DNA of 24,519 nt from a virus. Made by a program: the position numbers and the translations under genes. Of this stretch, positions 5,692 through 13,692 are shown piece after piece. Numbering within the stretch: position 1 is the stretch's first letter; each line of letters begins with the position of its first letter. Below the pieces are notes generated by a model. The model did not search any database and was not told the origin of the DNA. It saw only the letters and a program-made list of their open reading frames with translations. Where the stretch lies: the IMG/VR virus record IMGVR_UViG_3300029892_000144, positions 1 to 24,519 of that record. One strand, 5' to 3'.

Positions 5692-6830
5692 GCGGCAATC
5701 CTCTCAACGGTGATCTCAGGCAACAGGCCAGTGCCAAGGCGCCAGTGACCGGACAGCGTCAGGCGCGCAGGCGGCGGCGGAATGCGTTTCTCACCCAGAC
5801 GGAACGCGCCGAAGCGCTGGCGGACGCGGAACGTGGCATGAGACAGGCGAAATCCGAATGGCTGCCCCATGCGGGCATGATGCAGGCGCCACGAGCCGTC
5901 GAGCCGGCGCGGTCGGTCGATCAGACGATCCGGCGGCAGCACGATGGCTTGCGGCTCTGGCGCGATGCGCTCGCGCGGCAGGTCGGCCGCCAGCACGGGC
6001 ATACGGGCGACGAGCGCGATGGGTGCGCGGCAGGCGCGCAACCGCAAGCCTGCTACCGCGCCGCGCCGCTCGCCCACGCGAAACGCGCCAAACGGCTGCG
6101 GCAGGCGCAGCGGCTCGCCGTCTCGCCCCAGGCGCCAGACGGCGTCTGGATAAGTGGACAGGGAAGCGTTGCACCATGGGTGCAGCCGGGTGGCGGGCAG
6201 CCGTACATCGAGTTGCTGCTCGGCGGCCATTGCCGCTCGAAAGTCGGCGATGAGGAGCAGCCACAGCAAAAAGATCTGATGCCGCGAGACCGGTTTCCAC
6301 TCATCGATTAGGCGGCGCGCCAGGGCAAGACCGTCAGCGTCGCGCGCATCGGCCAGATTGACGCGCGCGATGAACTGCGCCCAGTGCTGGATTTGCGGCA
6401 CGGCGGCCAGCCGCTCGATGGGGCGGATGGTGCGCGTGCCATCCAGCCGCCACGCCCCGTCCACCTTGAGCGGCATGAACGGCGCGTAGAGGGCGCGCTG
6501 CGCGGTCTGGTCGATGATCTCGACCTCGAATCCAACCTGCTTGAGCGCTTCTTTGATGGCCCACGGCGTGCCCTTTTTGCGGTGCAGCGCGATGGCGCGG
6601 GCGAGCAGCTGGCGGCGTTTGTCGGTCGCGTCGGCCAGCCGCCAGCCTTCGAGGTCGGTGACGTGCCAACCCCAGGCGAGCGTCGGCAGCAGGCGCTCAT
6701 CCACCCGGTCCACCAGATGGGTGAGCACCTTGTCCACCGGCAGCGCCTCCAGGCGCGCCGACAGGTCGGCCAGCGCCGACAGGCGCGCGTCGGTGGCGAT
6801 GACGTCCGGATACCAGCTGCGGTCAGTCAT
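5688..6830 (-). CDS. Tail protein I (P2 gpI-like) with long C-terminal extension
   Basis: A 380-aa baseplate wedge protein. The N-terminal ~180 residues match P2 gpI: LEALPVDKVLTHLVDRVDERLLPTLAWGWHV, then a helix with ALHRKKGTPWAIKEALKQVGF (about 83-103). P2 gpI is about 176 aa, so this protein is more than twice as long. The added half is arginine- and proline-rich and contains repeats: WRL at several positions (GAWRLDG, AVWRLGR, GSWRLHH, GHWRLGT) and FGAFRVGE/FGFRL/FGAFRLGE. I chose ATG 6830 (MTDRSW), which overlaps the J gene by 8 bases; the in-frame ATG at 6848 would overlap more. It precedes the collar-type protein, fitting a role in fibre attachment. Confidence 0.85.
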   Translation of the reverse strand: MTDRSWYPDVIATDARLSALADLSARLEALPVDKVLTHLVDRVDERLLPTLAWGWHVTDLEGWRLADATDKRRQLLARAIALHRKKGTPWAIKEALKQVGFEVEIIDQTAQRALYAPFMPLKVDGAWRLDGTRTIRPIERLAAVPQIQHWAQFIARVNLADARDADGLALARRLIDEWKPVSRHQIFLLWLLLIADFRAAMAAEQQLDVRLPATRLHPWCNASLSTYPDAVWRLGRDGEPLRLPQPFGAFRVGERRGAVAGLRLRACRAPIALVARMPVLAADLPRERIAPEPQAIVLPPDRLIDRPRRLDGSWRLHHARMGQPFGFRLSHATFRVRQRFGAFRLGEKRIPPPPARLTLSGHWRLGTGLLPEITVERIAA

Positions 6831-7635
6831 CTTCCGGCTCCGCTGCACTGACGGTGATACTCACGGCGTGCGTCCAGTGGTGCACGTCGGCGGCGATGTC
6901 GGCGGCGGGGTGCGCGAGCGCCACGCGCTTGACACCCGGCACGTGCAACGCGGCGATCAGCGCTGAGCGGGTCACGTCCTGCCCCAGGCGCTGCGCTTTC
7001 GTCGCGCAGAATGCGGTCACGGCGGCTTCGGCGGCGGCGCGCACGCTCCCGGCATCGGCCCAGGCGTAGGGGGTGACGGTGGCGGCCACGCTGTAGGGGA
7101 AGTCCACCGGGTCCTGCACGCTCACCTCGTCGCACAGCGGCCGCACGTCATCGGCGGAGACGGCGGCGAGCACGCGCGCCTTGATGTCGGCGGAAGGCAG
7201 GCCGGAGGCGGTGAGCGGGTGTAGCACCACGAGCCCAGGCTCGGGCGAGCGCACGGCCACATCGGTGATCGAAGCATCCGCCGTCATGGCGTGGTAGCGG
7301 TAGGCCAGGCGCGGCCCGGCCACGCTGAAATGCTCCGGTGCCAGCCGGATGCGTTCGCGCAGCCGCTCGTCGTCCTCGCCGGGCAGGCGGGACACGCCCA
7401 CGAGTTCTCCCAGGTAGTCGAGCATCGGCGCGCGGGCGAAGGCCACGAGGTTCTGCCGCGCGGCCTCGTTGATCGCGGCGCGGCACAGGGATTCGCGGTA
7501 GGCGCAGATGTCGATCAGCAGCTGCTCGGCCTGGCCCGGGTAGACGGTGCGGCCGGCGGCGGTCTCGTAGGCGCTTTTGAGCTCGGCTGCGATGGCCGCC
7601 GGATCGTCGTCGATGAGCTTGATCGGGTCGGTCAT
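6823..7635 (-). CDS. Baseplate assembly protein J
   Basis: A 270-aa protein of the P2 gpJ / T4 gp6 wedge family. It shows the N-terminal region with QAEQLLIDICAYRESLCRAAINEAARQNLVAFA, then LDYLGELVGVSRLPGEDDERLRERI (about 73-97), both typical of the family, and the C-terminal ferredoxin-like part near VKRVALAHPAADIAA. It works with W and I to build the baseplate wedges around the hub. The start overlaps the stop of W (ATGA) and its end overlaps I by 8 bases, the standard P2 order W-J-I. Length is close to the family norm (P2 J is about 300). Confidence 0.93.
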   Translation of the reverse strand: MTDPIKLIDDDPAAIAAELKSAYETAAGRTVYPGQAEQLLIDICAYRESLCRAAINEAARQNLVAFARAPMLDYLGELVGVSRLPGEDDERLRERIRLAPEHFSVAGPRLAYRYHAMTADASITDVAVRSPEPGLVVLHPLTASGLPSADIKARVLAAVSADDVRPLCDEVSVQDPVDFPYSVAATVTPYAWADAGSVRAAAEAAVTAFCATKAQRLGQDVTRSALIAALHVPGVKRVALAHPAADIAADVHHWTHAVSITVSAAEPEDD

Positions 7636-8006
7636 GGACGCACCTCGGCCAAGCCGGATAGACCATCGGCGGCGGTGAAGTGCACGCCGATGCTCAGGTG
7701 ATGCGCCTCATCCAGCGTCACGGTCACGCGTTCGACCTTGACGCGCGGCTCCCAGCGGCGGATGGCCTCGACCACCTCGCGCACCAGGTGTGGGCGGGCG
7801 CGGTCGATGGGGTGGTCGATGTAACGCCAGATGTCCGATCCGAACGCGGGGCGCAGCGGGTCAGAGCCTTTACGCGTGAGCAGAATGATGGCGATGGCCT
7901 GGCGCAGATCATCGAGCGCCTGCGCGTAGCCCTCCCCGCCCAGGGCGATCTGCCAGTGGGCGCGGCGCGGGATGGAGGCGGCAGCGGGCGCAATCATGGC
8001 AAACAT
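7632..8006 (-). CDS. Baseplate assembly protein W (gp25-like)
   Basis: A 124-aa T4 gp25 / P2 gpW-like wedge protein. Visible family features are LDDLRQAIAIILLTRKGSDPLRPAFGSDIWRYIDHP (about 31-66), which holds the conserved tail-lysozyme-like core found in P2 W, and a C-terminal strand pair ending HLSIGVHFTAADG. It joins wedge to sheath at the start of tail contraction. A second ATG at 7997 (MIAPAAAS) is possible; GAGGA lies three bases before ATG 8006 and about 12 before ATG 7997, so neither is ideally placed. A 39-base gap separates it from the PAAR gene. Confidence 0.9.
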   Translation of the reverse strand: MFAMIAPAAASIPRRAHWQIALGGEGYAQALDDLRQAIAIILLTRKGSDPLRPAFGSDIWRYIDHPIDRARPHLVREVVEAIRRWEPRVKVERVTVTLDEAHHLSIGVHFTAADGLSGLAEVRP

Positions 8007-8045
8007 GATCCTCGCGCGCGCGCGTGGCGCGAAGGCTGATCGGCT

Positions 8046-8342
8046 TCAGGCAGCACGGTCATCGGCAAACACATCAGGGCTGCCGGTGGCGGCGGACGAG
8101 CCGCAATCGACCGGATCGCCGATGCGCCCGGCGGCGCGGCCGTTGACAAATACGGTCGGGCTGCCGGCAGCGAGCGCGCCGCCGTGACAGGCCGGGCCGC
8201 AGCAGTGCGCGGCCCAGCCGTCGCCGACGCAGTGCCAACCCAGGCCGTTGACGAAGACGTCCGGGCTGCCCTCGGCATTGGCGCGGCTGGGAAAGCAGCC
8301 GTGGCCAGTGCAGATGTCGGTGTGGCGGTGCGCGGCGGGCAT
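8046..8342 (-). CDS. PAAR-domain spike tip protein
   Basis: A 98-aa protein directly after the spike gene V. It has the PAAR pattern of two GSPxVFVNG-type beta repeats (GSPDVFVNG, GSPTVFVNG, then GSPDVFADD) and repeated Cys/His pairs (TDICTGHGC, HCVGDGW, HCCGPACHGG) expected to hold one metal ion. PAAR proteins cap the gpV/VgrG trimer and make the sharp membrane-piercing cone of contractile injection machines. The start is the first ATG after V, five bases past its stop, with no clear ribosome site, so translation is probably coupled. P2 itself has no separate PAAR gene, because its V carries its own tip; here spike and tip are split. Confidence 0.88.
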   Translation of the reverse strand: MPAAHRHTDICTGHGCFPSRANAEGSPDVFVNGLGWHCVGDGWAAHCCGPACHGGALAAGSPTVFVNGRAAGRIGDPVDCGSSAATGSPDVFADDRAA

Positions 8343-8346
8343 GGCG

Positions 8347-8772
8347 TCAGTTGAGGTCGATGCGCGGCGCGCGCAGGATGATGTGCGTGGCGGAGACGAT
8401 CTCGATGTCGCCGACACAGTGGACGCTGAGCTTGTGCGTGCGCCGGTCGTAGTCGATGGTGGTGCCATCACGAAAGCGGATGTGGTGTCGATCCGGCGCG
8501 CCGGTGACGGGCGCCGGGTCGCGCTGCGAGTAGATGCAGCCCAGGCACACGCCGGTTTCGCCGCGGCGGTCGAGCAGCACGGCCACGTGCTCGCCGATGT
8601 CGGGCAGGCCGTAGTGGCGGTCGCCGCGGCTACCCATGGTGAGCACGGGCAACCACCAGGTCTCGATCTCGAGGTCTGGAATCTGGGCGCGGATGGTGTG
8701 CGCCACTTCATCCAGCGCGGTCACGAAGCCGTAGCGCAGGGTCACGCCGGCCTCGTCGTGGGTCTCGATCAT
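8347..8772 (-). CDS. Baseplate assembly protein V (spike)
   Basis: A 141-aa gpV/gp45-type spike protein. It has the N-terminal OB-fold region (RYGFVTALDEVAHTIRAQIPDLE, WWLPVL) and the conserved DIGEHVAVLLDR...GVCLGCIYSQRD centre, followed by a short beta-helix-like C-terminus (IEIVSATHIILRAPRIDL). Three copies should form the membrane-piercing needle below the hub protein D. P2 V is about 211 aa; the shorter length fits a version whose tip is supplied by the separate PAAR protein encoded next. Its start overlaps the D stop (ATGA). Confidence 0.9.
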   Translation of the reverse strand: MIETHDEAGVTLRYGFVTALDEVAHTIRAQIPDLEIETWWLPVLTMGSRGDRHYGLPDIGEHVAVLLDRRGETGVCLGCIYSQRDPAPVTGAPDRHHIRFRDGTTIDYDRRTHKLSVHCVGDIEIVSATHIILRAPRIDLN

Positions 8773-9767
8773 GGCAGCCTCCGGGTTTGCAGGTCGGTCG
8801 TGTAGCCCGCGCGGGAGATGCTGTGCCGCGCTTCGACGATGAGGTAGCGGCCATCGAGGCGCGCGAAGCCCTCCAGCCGCACTATCGAGCCGGCCACGAG
8901 CAGCGGGTCGCCGGGCAGCGAAAGCTCCAGCGCCGTCTTGTCCACGGCGTGGCGCTCGGCCTCGCCTTCGGCCTGGGCTGCGGCGTCCTCGGGCGAGCGG
9001 GCGCGGCGGTGGATGCGGCGCACGTCGGCGGGCTTCACCTCGCCGGTGGCGGCATCCTTGCCATAGACGAGCGCGCTTTGGATGTCGTGGTGCTTGACCT
9101 CCACCTTTTGCGGCACGTCGGAGATTTTGTCGCGGTAGCGCCAGGCGGTGATGAGGGCGGGCGCAAGCACGGCCACATCGTCTTGCTCGGCCAGATGATC
9201 GGCGCGCGCCACGGCCAGCGTCTTGTTGTTTTCGGTGAGCTTGATCGTGTAGCCGTATTCGGCCAGCAGCCGCCGGAGGAAGGCCCAGTCGCCCTCCTGG
9301 TATTGCGTCACGCGGTCGAGCAGCGGGTCGGGATCGATTCTCCCGGCGCGCTTGGCGCCCAGCCGCGCCGCCACCGCATCGACGATCTGGGACAGGCGCA
9401 GGTTTTCATACGCCCGGCCCAGCCGCGTGCGCGCCTGGCGCGTGATGCCGGCGGAGAGCGCGCGGATGCGCACGCTTAAGGGCGGCGCGGCGATATCGAT
9501 CTCGTCCACCTCCATCTCGCCGGTGTCGCCGAGCAGCCGGTCGCGGTAGCCGTAGCGCATCTGAAGCGTCACCCCCTTGTCCGGATACCAGTCGGCCAGC
9601 CACCGGGTGTCGCGCACGGACGGGCTGGCCAGCTCGACATCGAGGTCGTCGGCCTCGCCCGAGAGCCGGTCGGTGTAGGTCGCGCTCATCAGGTAGGGCG
9701 AGAGATCGGCGGTGACGTCGCGCCCGTTGTAGAGGAGCTCGACGGCGGGGTGGGTCAGCGACGCCAT
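8769..9767 (-). CDS. Baseplate hub protein D (late control D-like)
   Basis: A 332-aa P2 gpD / T4 gp27-type hub. Family features include the opening VELLYNGRDVTADLSPYL, an early LSGEADDLDVELASP, GYRDRLLGDTGEMEVDEIDI near 73-92, and the central helix region around LSQIVDAVAARLGA, followed by YQEGDWAFLRRLLAEYGY (about 156-173). It forms a trimeric ring joining tail tube to spike. Despite the family name it is a structural protein. The gene overlaps X by 13 bases and V by 4, the usual X-D-V order in Mu/P2 chimeras. Confidence 0.93.
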   Translation of the reverse strand: MASLTHPAVELLYNGRDVTADLSPYLMSATYTDRLSGEADDLDVELASPSVRDTRWLADWYPDKGVTLQMRYGYRDRLLGDTGEMEVDEIDIAAPPLSVRIRALSAGITRQARTRLGRAYENLRLSQIVDAVAARLGAKRAGRIDPDPLLDRVTQYQEGDWAFLRRLLAEYGYTIKLTENNKTLAVARADHLAEQDDVAVLAPALITAWRYRDKISDVPQKVEVKHHDIQSALVYGKDAATGEVKPADVRRIHRRARSPEDAAAQAEGEAERHAVDKTALELSLPGDPLLVAGSIVRLEGFARLDGRYLIVEARHSISRAGYTTDLQTRRLP

Positions 9768-9973
9768 GGCGGCAGCCTCGCGGTGGAGACGACGGCCTCG
9801 CGTCGATCGATGATGGGCACGACGACGCGCTGGCCGGAGGGCAGCGTCGGGCGCGCGGCCAGATGTGGATTAGCCGTCAGCAGGCGCGGCAGCTCGGCCA
9901 CGTCGCGGTAGTAGCGCCAGGCGATGGCGTCCCAGCGCTCGCCGTCGCGCGTGATGTGGATGAGCGCCTTCAT
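9755..9973 (-). CDS. Tail protein X (LysM-like)
   Basis: A 72-aa protein of the P2 gpX family. It has a LysM-like fold pattern: DGERWDAIAWRYYRDVAELPRL, then NPHLAARPTLPSGQRVVVP. The start ATG 9973 overlaps the stop of the preceding gene (ATGA), and the family length (P2 X is 67 aa) fits this start. Proteins of this family sit at the tail tip and may bind peptidoglycan or stabilise the hub. It stands between U and D as in P2-like tails. Confidence 0.92.
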   Translation of the reverse strand: MKALIHITRDGERWDAIAWRYYRDVAELPRLLTANPHLAARPTLPSGQRVVVPIIDRREAVVSTARLPPWRR

Positions 9974-10872
9974 GCCACCGCGCTCCGGATGGCGATGTCT
10001 GCGGCAAGGCTCGCCAGCGCCTGCCGCCCGCCCTCGATGGCGCGCAGGGCGTATTGCGCACCGCTTGCGGCGGACTGGGCGCGCCAGAGGATGTCGGCCG
10101 GCCCCGCGCCATCGAGCACGGATGCCGCCGCTTGCAGTTGCGACACGGCCGCCTGCGCGGCGCTGGCGGCATCGGCCAGACGCGCCACGCCGGAGAGTGC
10201 GGCCACTGGCAGCGCATCCGCTGCGCCGGAGATCGACGCCGCCACGCTCGGCGCCAGCGCCAGCGCAGACGCCGGCGCGACCTGCGCGAGGCTCGCGAGA
10301 CTGGCCGCCTGCCCGGCCACATCGGCCACGCGCGACGCGCCTGCCACCGCCGCCGAGACCGTCTCGGCCAGATCGCCCACGGGCGAGTCGGCGAACACCG
10401 TCGCGATGGGCGCATCGACCACATCCACGCCGTCGGCCACCGGCGCTTGCCAGCCGGGCAAGAGCACCGCCGGCGGATTGGGCTCGGCCGGATCGCCCAC
10501 GCACTCTTTGAGGGTGAGGCGCGCCTCCAGCGCCATGAGCGCCCCGGCGCCATCGGTCTGGCGCGTGGTGGTCTCGATGTCGGTGAGCACGAAGACGCCG
10601 CGATACTCGCCCGTGCCCAGCACGAAGGCCATCGGCTCGGCGGCGTCCAGCCGCTCTTTCAGCCGCGCCAGCTCCACGCCCGGGTCGCACCACTGCGCGT
10701 GCAGCAGCACGTCGATGCGCACCTCATCGGGCTTGAAGCCGGTGTGCTGAATCAGGCTCTTGCGCCCGATCAGGCCTTGCTCGGGCCACTCGGCGGCGAA
10801 CTTGGCCTCGAAGCCATCGAGCCACTGGATGACCTCCAGCTCCGTCTCGCCCAGCACGGCGTATAGACTCAT
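9970..10872 (-). CDS. Tail protein U-like, alanine-rich extended C-terminus
   Basis: A 300-aa protein whose first ~130 residues match P2 gpU: MSLYAVLGETELEVIQWLDG, then GFKPDEVRIDVLLHAQWCDP, LGTGEYRGVFVLTDIETTTRQTDGAGALMALEARLTLKE. gpU is a tail-completion/terminator or tip-proximal protein in contractile tails. P2 U is only about 159 aa. The additional ~165 residues are dominated by alanine, valine and serine with helical periodicity (repeated VADVA, LAETVSAAVAGASR, AASLASLAQVAPAS), and look like extended helices. The start overlaps the tape measure stop (ATGA). I cannot assign a role to the extension. Confidence 0.85.
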   Translation of the reverse strand: MSLYAVLGETELEVIQWLDGFEAKFAAEWPEQGLIGRKSLIQHTGFKPDEVRIDVLLHAQWCDPGVELARLKERLDAAEPMAFVLGTGEYRGVFVLTDIETTTRQTDGAGALMALEARLTLKECVGDPAEPNPPAVLLPGWQAPVADGVDVVDAPIATVFADSPVGDLAETVSAAVAGASRVADVAGQAASLASLAQVAPASALALAPSVAASISGAADALPVAALSGVARLADAASAAQAAVSQLQAAASVLDGAGPADILWRAQSAASGAQYALRAIEGGRQALASLAADIAIRSAVA

Positions 10873-13484
10873 GACATCAACCCTCCGCCGGGCGCGATGC
10901 GCCGCCGCTCGGCCTCGTAGCGGCGCATCAGGCGCTCGAACTCGGCAAAGCTCATCTGCATGGCCTGGCTCACCTGCTCGCGCACGGCGGCCGGGCTGCC
11001 GCCGCCATTGACGTGAATGACCGGCGCGAACGTGATCTGCATGGCGGCTGGCGCACCCGTGCGCGCGGCAGATGCCGTTGCGCCAGCGGCGGGTTTTGTC
11101 GCATGCAATGCGGGCAAATCGGAGGCCAGCGCGGGCTGAAATGCCGTCGTGGCAGCAATGGCCAGCCCCGCCGCCGCCTTGCCCACCGCGCCAGCCATGC
11201 CGGCGATGCCCTGCGCCGCACCCTGGCCGATCATCTGACCGAAGCCGGCGAAGACAGTGGAAGGCGAGCGGATGCCGAGCCACCCCTTGAACCGGCTCTT
11301 GATGCTCTCGCCCAGCTCTTCGATGGCCTTGCCCGCCGAGGCGAGCTTGTCTTTGATGCCCTTGATCAGCCCGGCGACGACCTCGCCGCCGATGCGCAGC
11401 ATCTCGCCAGGCAGCGAAAGCAGCTTGCCCGGCAGCGACAGGAACATCTGTACCGCGCTGGCAATGGCTTGCCCGACGCGGCGACCTAGCGCCTCTGCCG
11501 CGCCGCCCGCATCGTCCATGGGTTTGAGCAGATCACCCACGCCCGAGACGAGCCTGCCGACCCAGCCGATGACGGTCTTGAACGCGCCAATCACAGGATC
11601 GAGCAGTGGCGCTACCGGCGCGAACGCGGCGCGGAAGGCGTCGGCCACAGGCGCCAGTCCAGTGGTTATGCCGCCCCACAGACCTTTGAAGAACCCCTTG
11701 ATCGGCCCCCAGAACTTGTAGACGAGCAACGCCGCCGCCGTGAGCGCCAGCCCGATCGGATTGAGCATCACCGCGCGCCCCAGCCACAGGATGGCCTTGC
11801 CCGCCCCAAGCAAGGCCGACTTGAGCGCGCCACCCACCGCCAAGGCCGCGCCTTTTGCCTGCCCGCCAATCTGCGCCAGGTGCCAGCCCACCGCCTTCAT
11901 GGGCGCGCCGGAATTGGCGATCTCGCGCAAGCGACCGAGCAACCCCGCCGCCGCCGGCGCGGCGTTGCCCAGCAGGGGCGCGAGGCTGCGCGTCTGTATC
12001 GCCAGCGACGCGGAGATCCACGCCGCGCGCAACGCCTGGATGCGCCCGATGCTGCCCAGCACGCCGATGGACATGAGGTGATAGGCCGCGCGCGCCGCGA
12101 GGCTGCCCGCCTTGAATGCCAGCAGCGCGGCGGTGAGCTTGCCGATGGCCGACACGACGCCGGGGTTTTCTCTGGCCCACGAGGCCAGCCCCTCAACAAC
12201 CGGGCGCAGACTGGACAGCACGCCATTGAGCGGCGGCAGAAGCGCCGAGCCGATATTGATCGCCAGCTCGGAGACCGCGTTTTTCAAAAGCTGTAGATTG
12301 TTGGCCGTGGTGGCCGCCCGCGCCGCGAATTCCTTGCCCATCGACCCCTGGGCGCGCGCCGCCGCGTCGAGCTGCTGCCTGTAGACGTCCAGGTTGCCGG
12401 CCAGCGCGGCGATGTCGTCTGAGTACTCCAGGCCGAACAGGTCCACCAGCACGCCCATGCGCGCCTCCTTGGGCACGGACTCCAGCGCCTTCAGGAAGCC
12501 CAGCAGCGCGCCTTGCGCATCTTCGCCGATCGCTTGCTTGAGCGCGCCGGCCGACATGCCCATGGACGCGAGCGCCGCCTGGAACTTCTCGCCCTGCTTG
12601 TCCGCCGTCTGCAACTTGAGCAGCAGCGCGTTGATTGCCGTGCCCGCCACCTCGGGCGGCTTGCCCATGGCGATGAAGGCCGCCGACAGCGCCGACGCCT
12701 GCTCGGCGGACAGGCCGAACGCCTGCGCCACGCCGCCCACGCGCGACAGCGCCCGCACGATCTCGCTGGCCTTGGCCGGGCTCTCGTTGGAGATCTGGTT
12801 GATGGCATCGCCCAGCCGGCCAATCTCGGCGATGGGAATCTTGTAGACGTTGGCGATCTTGGCCATGGCATCGCCGGCCTCGTTGGCACCCATGTCGAAG
12901 GCCACCGCCATCTTGGCCGTCGTCTCGACAAAGGCCGGCAGGTCTTTCAAGGCCACGCCAAGCTGTCCACCGGCGGCGGCCAGGGCAGCAATCTCGGTAT
13001 GCGCCAGCGGCAGGCCGCGCCCCATGCGCATGATGGCGGCCGACAGGCCGCTCAGTTCCTCGTCCGTGCCGTCGACGACCTTCCTGACATCGGCGAACGC
13101 GGACTCGAAATCCATGGCCGCCTTGACCGGCGCCGCCATGGCCATCCCCAGCCCGGCCACGCCGACGGCCTGCCCCCAGAGCTCGCCAGCGGCGGCCTTG
13201 TGTCCGGCGATCTTCGCCTGCGTCGCCTCGAAGCGTTCGGCATGCGCCCTGGCCTGATCGATCGTCCGGCCCAGCTTCACGTAGGCATCGGACAAGCCCT
13301 CGATCGGGCGATTCTGCCGGCCCACCAGCGCCAGCTTCTCGCCCAGCTGCGCATGGCTGCGGGCGGCCTCCGCCGTGCGCGCCTTCAGGCGATCCATGTT
13401 CTGGCCGAGGGACTGCAATGCGCCATGCGCCGCCCCGGCGGCTGCCGTGACCAGAATCCCGAGCGTTACCGTTGCGCCTGCCAT
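10869..13484 (-). CDS. Tail tape measure protein
   Basis: An 871-aa TP901-type tape measure protein. Residues about 20-90 are helical; the family core follows (AMDFESAFADVRKVVDG near 123-139, TEIAALAAAGGQLG, then DMGANEAGDAMAKIANVYKIP and LGDAINQISNESPAKASEIVRALSRVGGVAQAFGLS). Membrane-like stretches lie near 440-465 and 575-640 (GLALTAAALLVYKFWGPIKGFF). The C-terminus carries GWLGIRSPSTVFAGFGQMIGQGAAQGI, a common tape measure motif. It sets tail length and is ejected before DNA. No strong ribosome site is seen before ATG 13484. A 204-base gap upstream holds an ORF on the other strand. Confidence 0.95.
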   Translation of the reverse strand: MAGATVTLGILVTAAAGAAHGALQSLGQNMDRLKARTAEAARSHAQLGEKLALVGRQNRPIEGLSDAYVKLGRTIDQARAHAERFEATQAKIAGHKAAAGELWGQAVGVAGLGMAMAAPVKAAMDFESAFADVRKVVDGTDEELSGLSAAIMRMGRGLPLAHTEIAALAAAGGQLGVALKDLPAFVETTAKMAVAFDMGANEAGDAMAKIANVYKIPIAEIGRLGDAINQISNESPAKASEIVRALSRVGGVAQAFGLSAEQASALSAAFIAMGKPPEVAGTAINALLLKLQTADKQGEKFQAALASMGMSAGALKQAIGEDAQGALLGFLKALESVPKEARMGVLVDLFGLEYSDDIAALAGNLDVYRQQLDAAARAQGSMGKEFAARAATTANNLQLLKNAVSELAINIGSALLPPLNGVLSSLRPVVEGLASWARENPGVVSAIGKLTAALLAFKAGSLAARAAYHLMSIGVLGSIGRIQALRAAWISASLAIQTRSLAPLLGNAAPAAAGLLGRLREIANSGAPMKAVGWHLAQIGGQAKGAALAVGGALKSALLGAGKAILWLGRAVMLNPIGLALTAAALLVYKFWGPIKGFFKGLWGGITTGLAPVADAFRAAFAPVAPLLDPVIGAFKTVIGWVGRLVSGVGDLLKPMDDAGGAAEALGRRVGQAIASAVQMFLSLPGKLLSLPGEMLRIGGEVVAGLIKGIKDKLASAGKAIEELGESIKSRFKGWLGIRSPSTVFAGFGQMIGQGAAQGIAGMAGAVGKAAAGLAIAATTAFQPALASDLPALHATKPAAGATASAARTGAPAAMQITFAPVIHVNGGGSPAAVREQVSQAMQMSFAEFERLMRRYEAERRRIAPGGGLMS

Positions 13485-13494
13485 GCTCTATACT
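13466..13494 (+). promoter_or_regulatory. Possible promoter for the antisense membrane ORF
   Basis: A TATACT hexamer at 13489-13494 is one base from the sigma-70 -10 consensus. A poor -35 (TTACCG, 13466-13471) lies 17 bases before it. Transcription would begin near 13500, only a few bases before ATG 13504, giving a nearly leaderless message. The surroundings are otherwise GC-rich, so this AT-containing box stands out; the weak -35 keeps confidence low. Confidence 0.3.
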
Positions 13495-13503
13495 TGTCTA
13501 GCC

Positions 13504-13692
13504 ATGTCTTCGGAAAACCTCACCCTCGCCGCGCTCTGCGCCGCCATGGCCGCGCCCGCGCTGGTCGTGCTGATCACCGGCGGCAGCCTGGGTGCTGCGC
13601 TGCTGGCGGCCGTCCTTTGCCTGCCCGTCAGCGGCCCGATCATGGCCGCCGTTTTCGGCGCCGCCACGGAGCTGTTCGGGCCGAAGCACTAA
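13504..13692 (+). CDS. Small two-helix membrane protein, opposite strand within tail operon
   Basis: A 62-aa ORF reading against the tail operon, between the tape measure start and the GpE-like gene. It is predicted to have two membrane segments: about 7-27 (LAALCAAMAAPALVVLITGG) and about 29-53 (LGAALLAAVLCLPVSGPIMAAVF), with a short polar start (MSSEN) and a charged end (GPKH). It fills an otherwise unexplained 197-base gap in an operon where other genes overlap, and its composition is that of a real membrane protein. Its stop overlaps that of the GpE-like gene tail to tail. No ribosome site precedes ATG. I do not recognise the family. A cargo gene (moron) or a pinholin-like protein is possible, since no clear holin lies in the lysis cassette; both are guesses. 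Confidence 0.5.
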   Translation: MSSENLTLAALCAAMAAPALVVLITGGSLGAALLAAVLCLPVSGPIMAAVFGAATELFGPKH

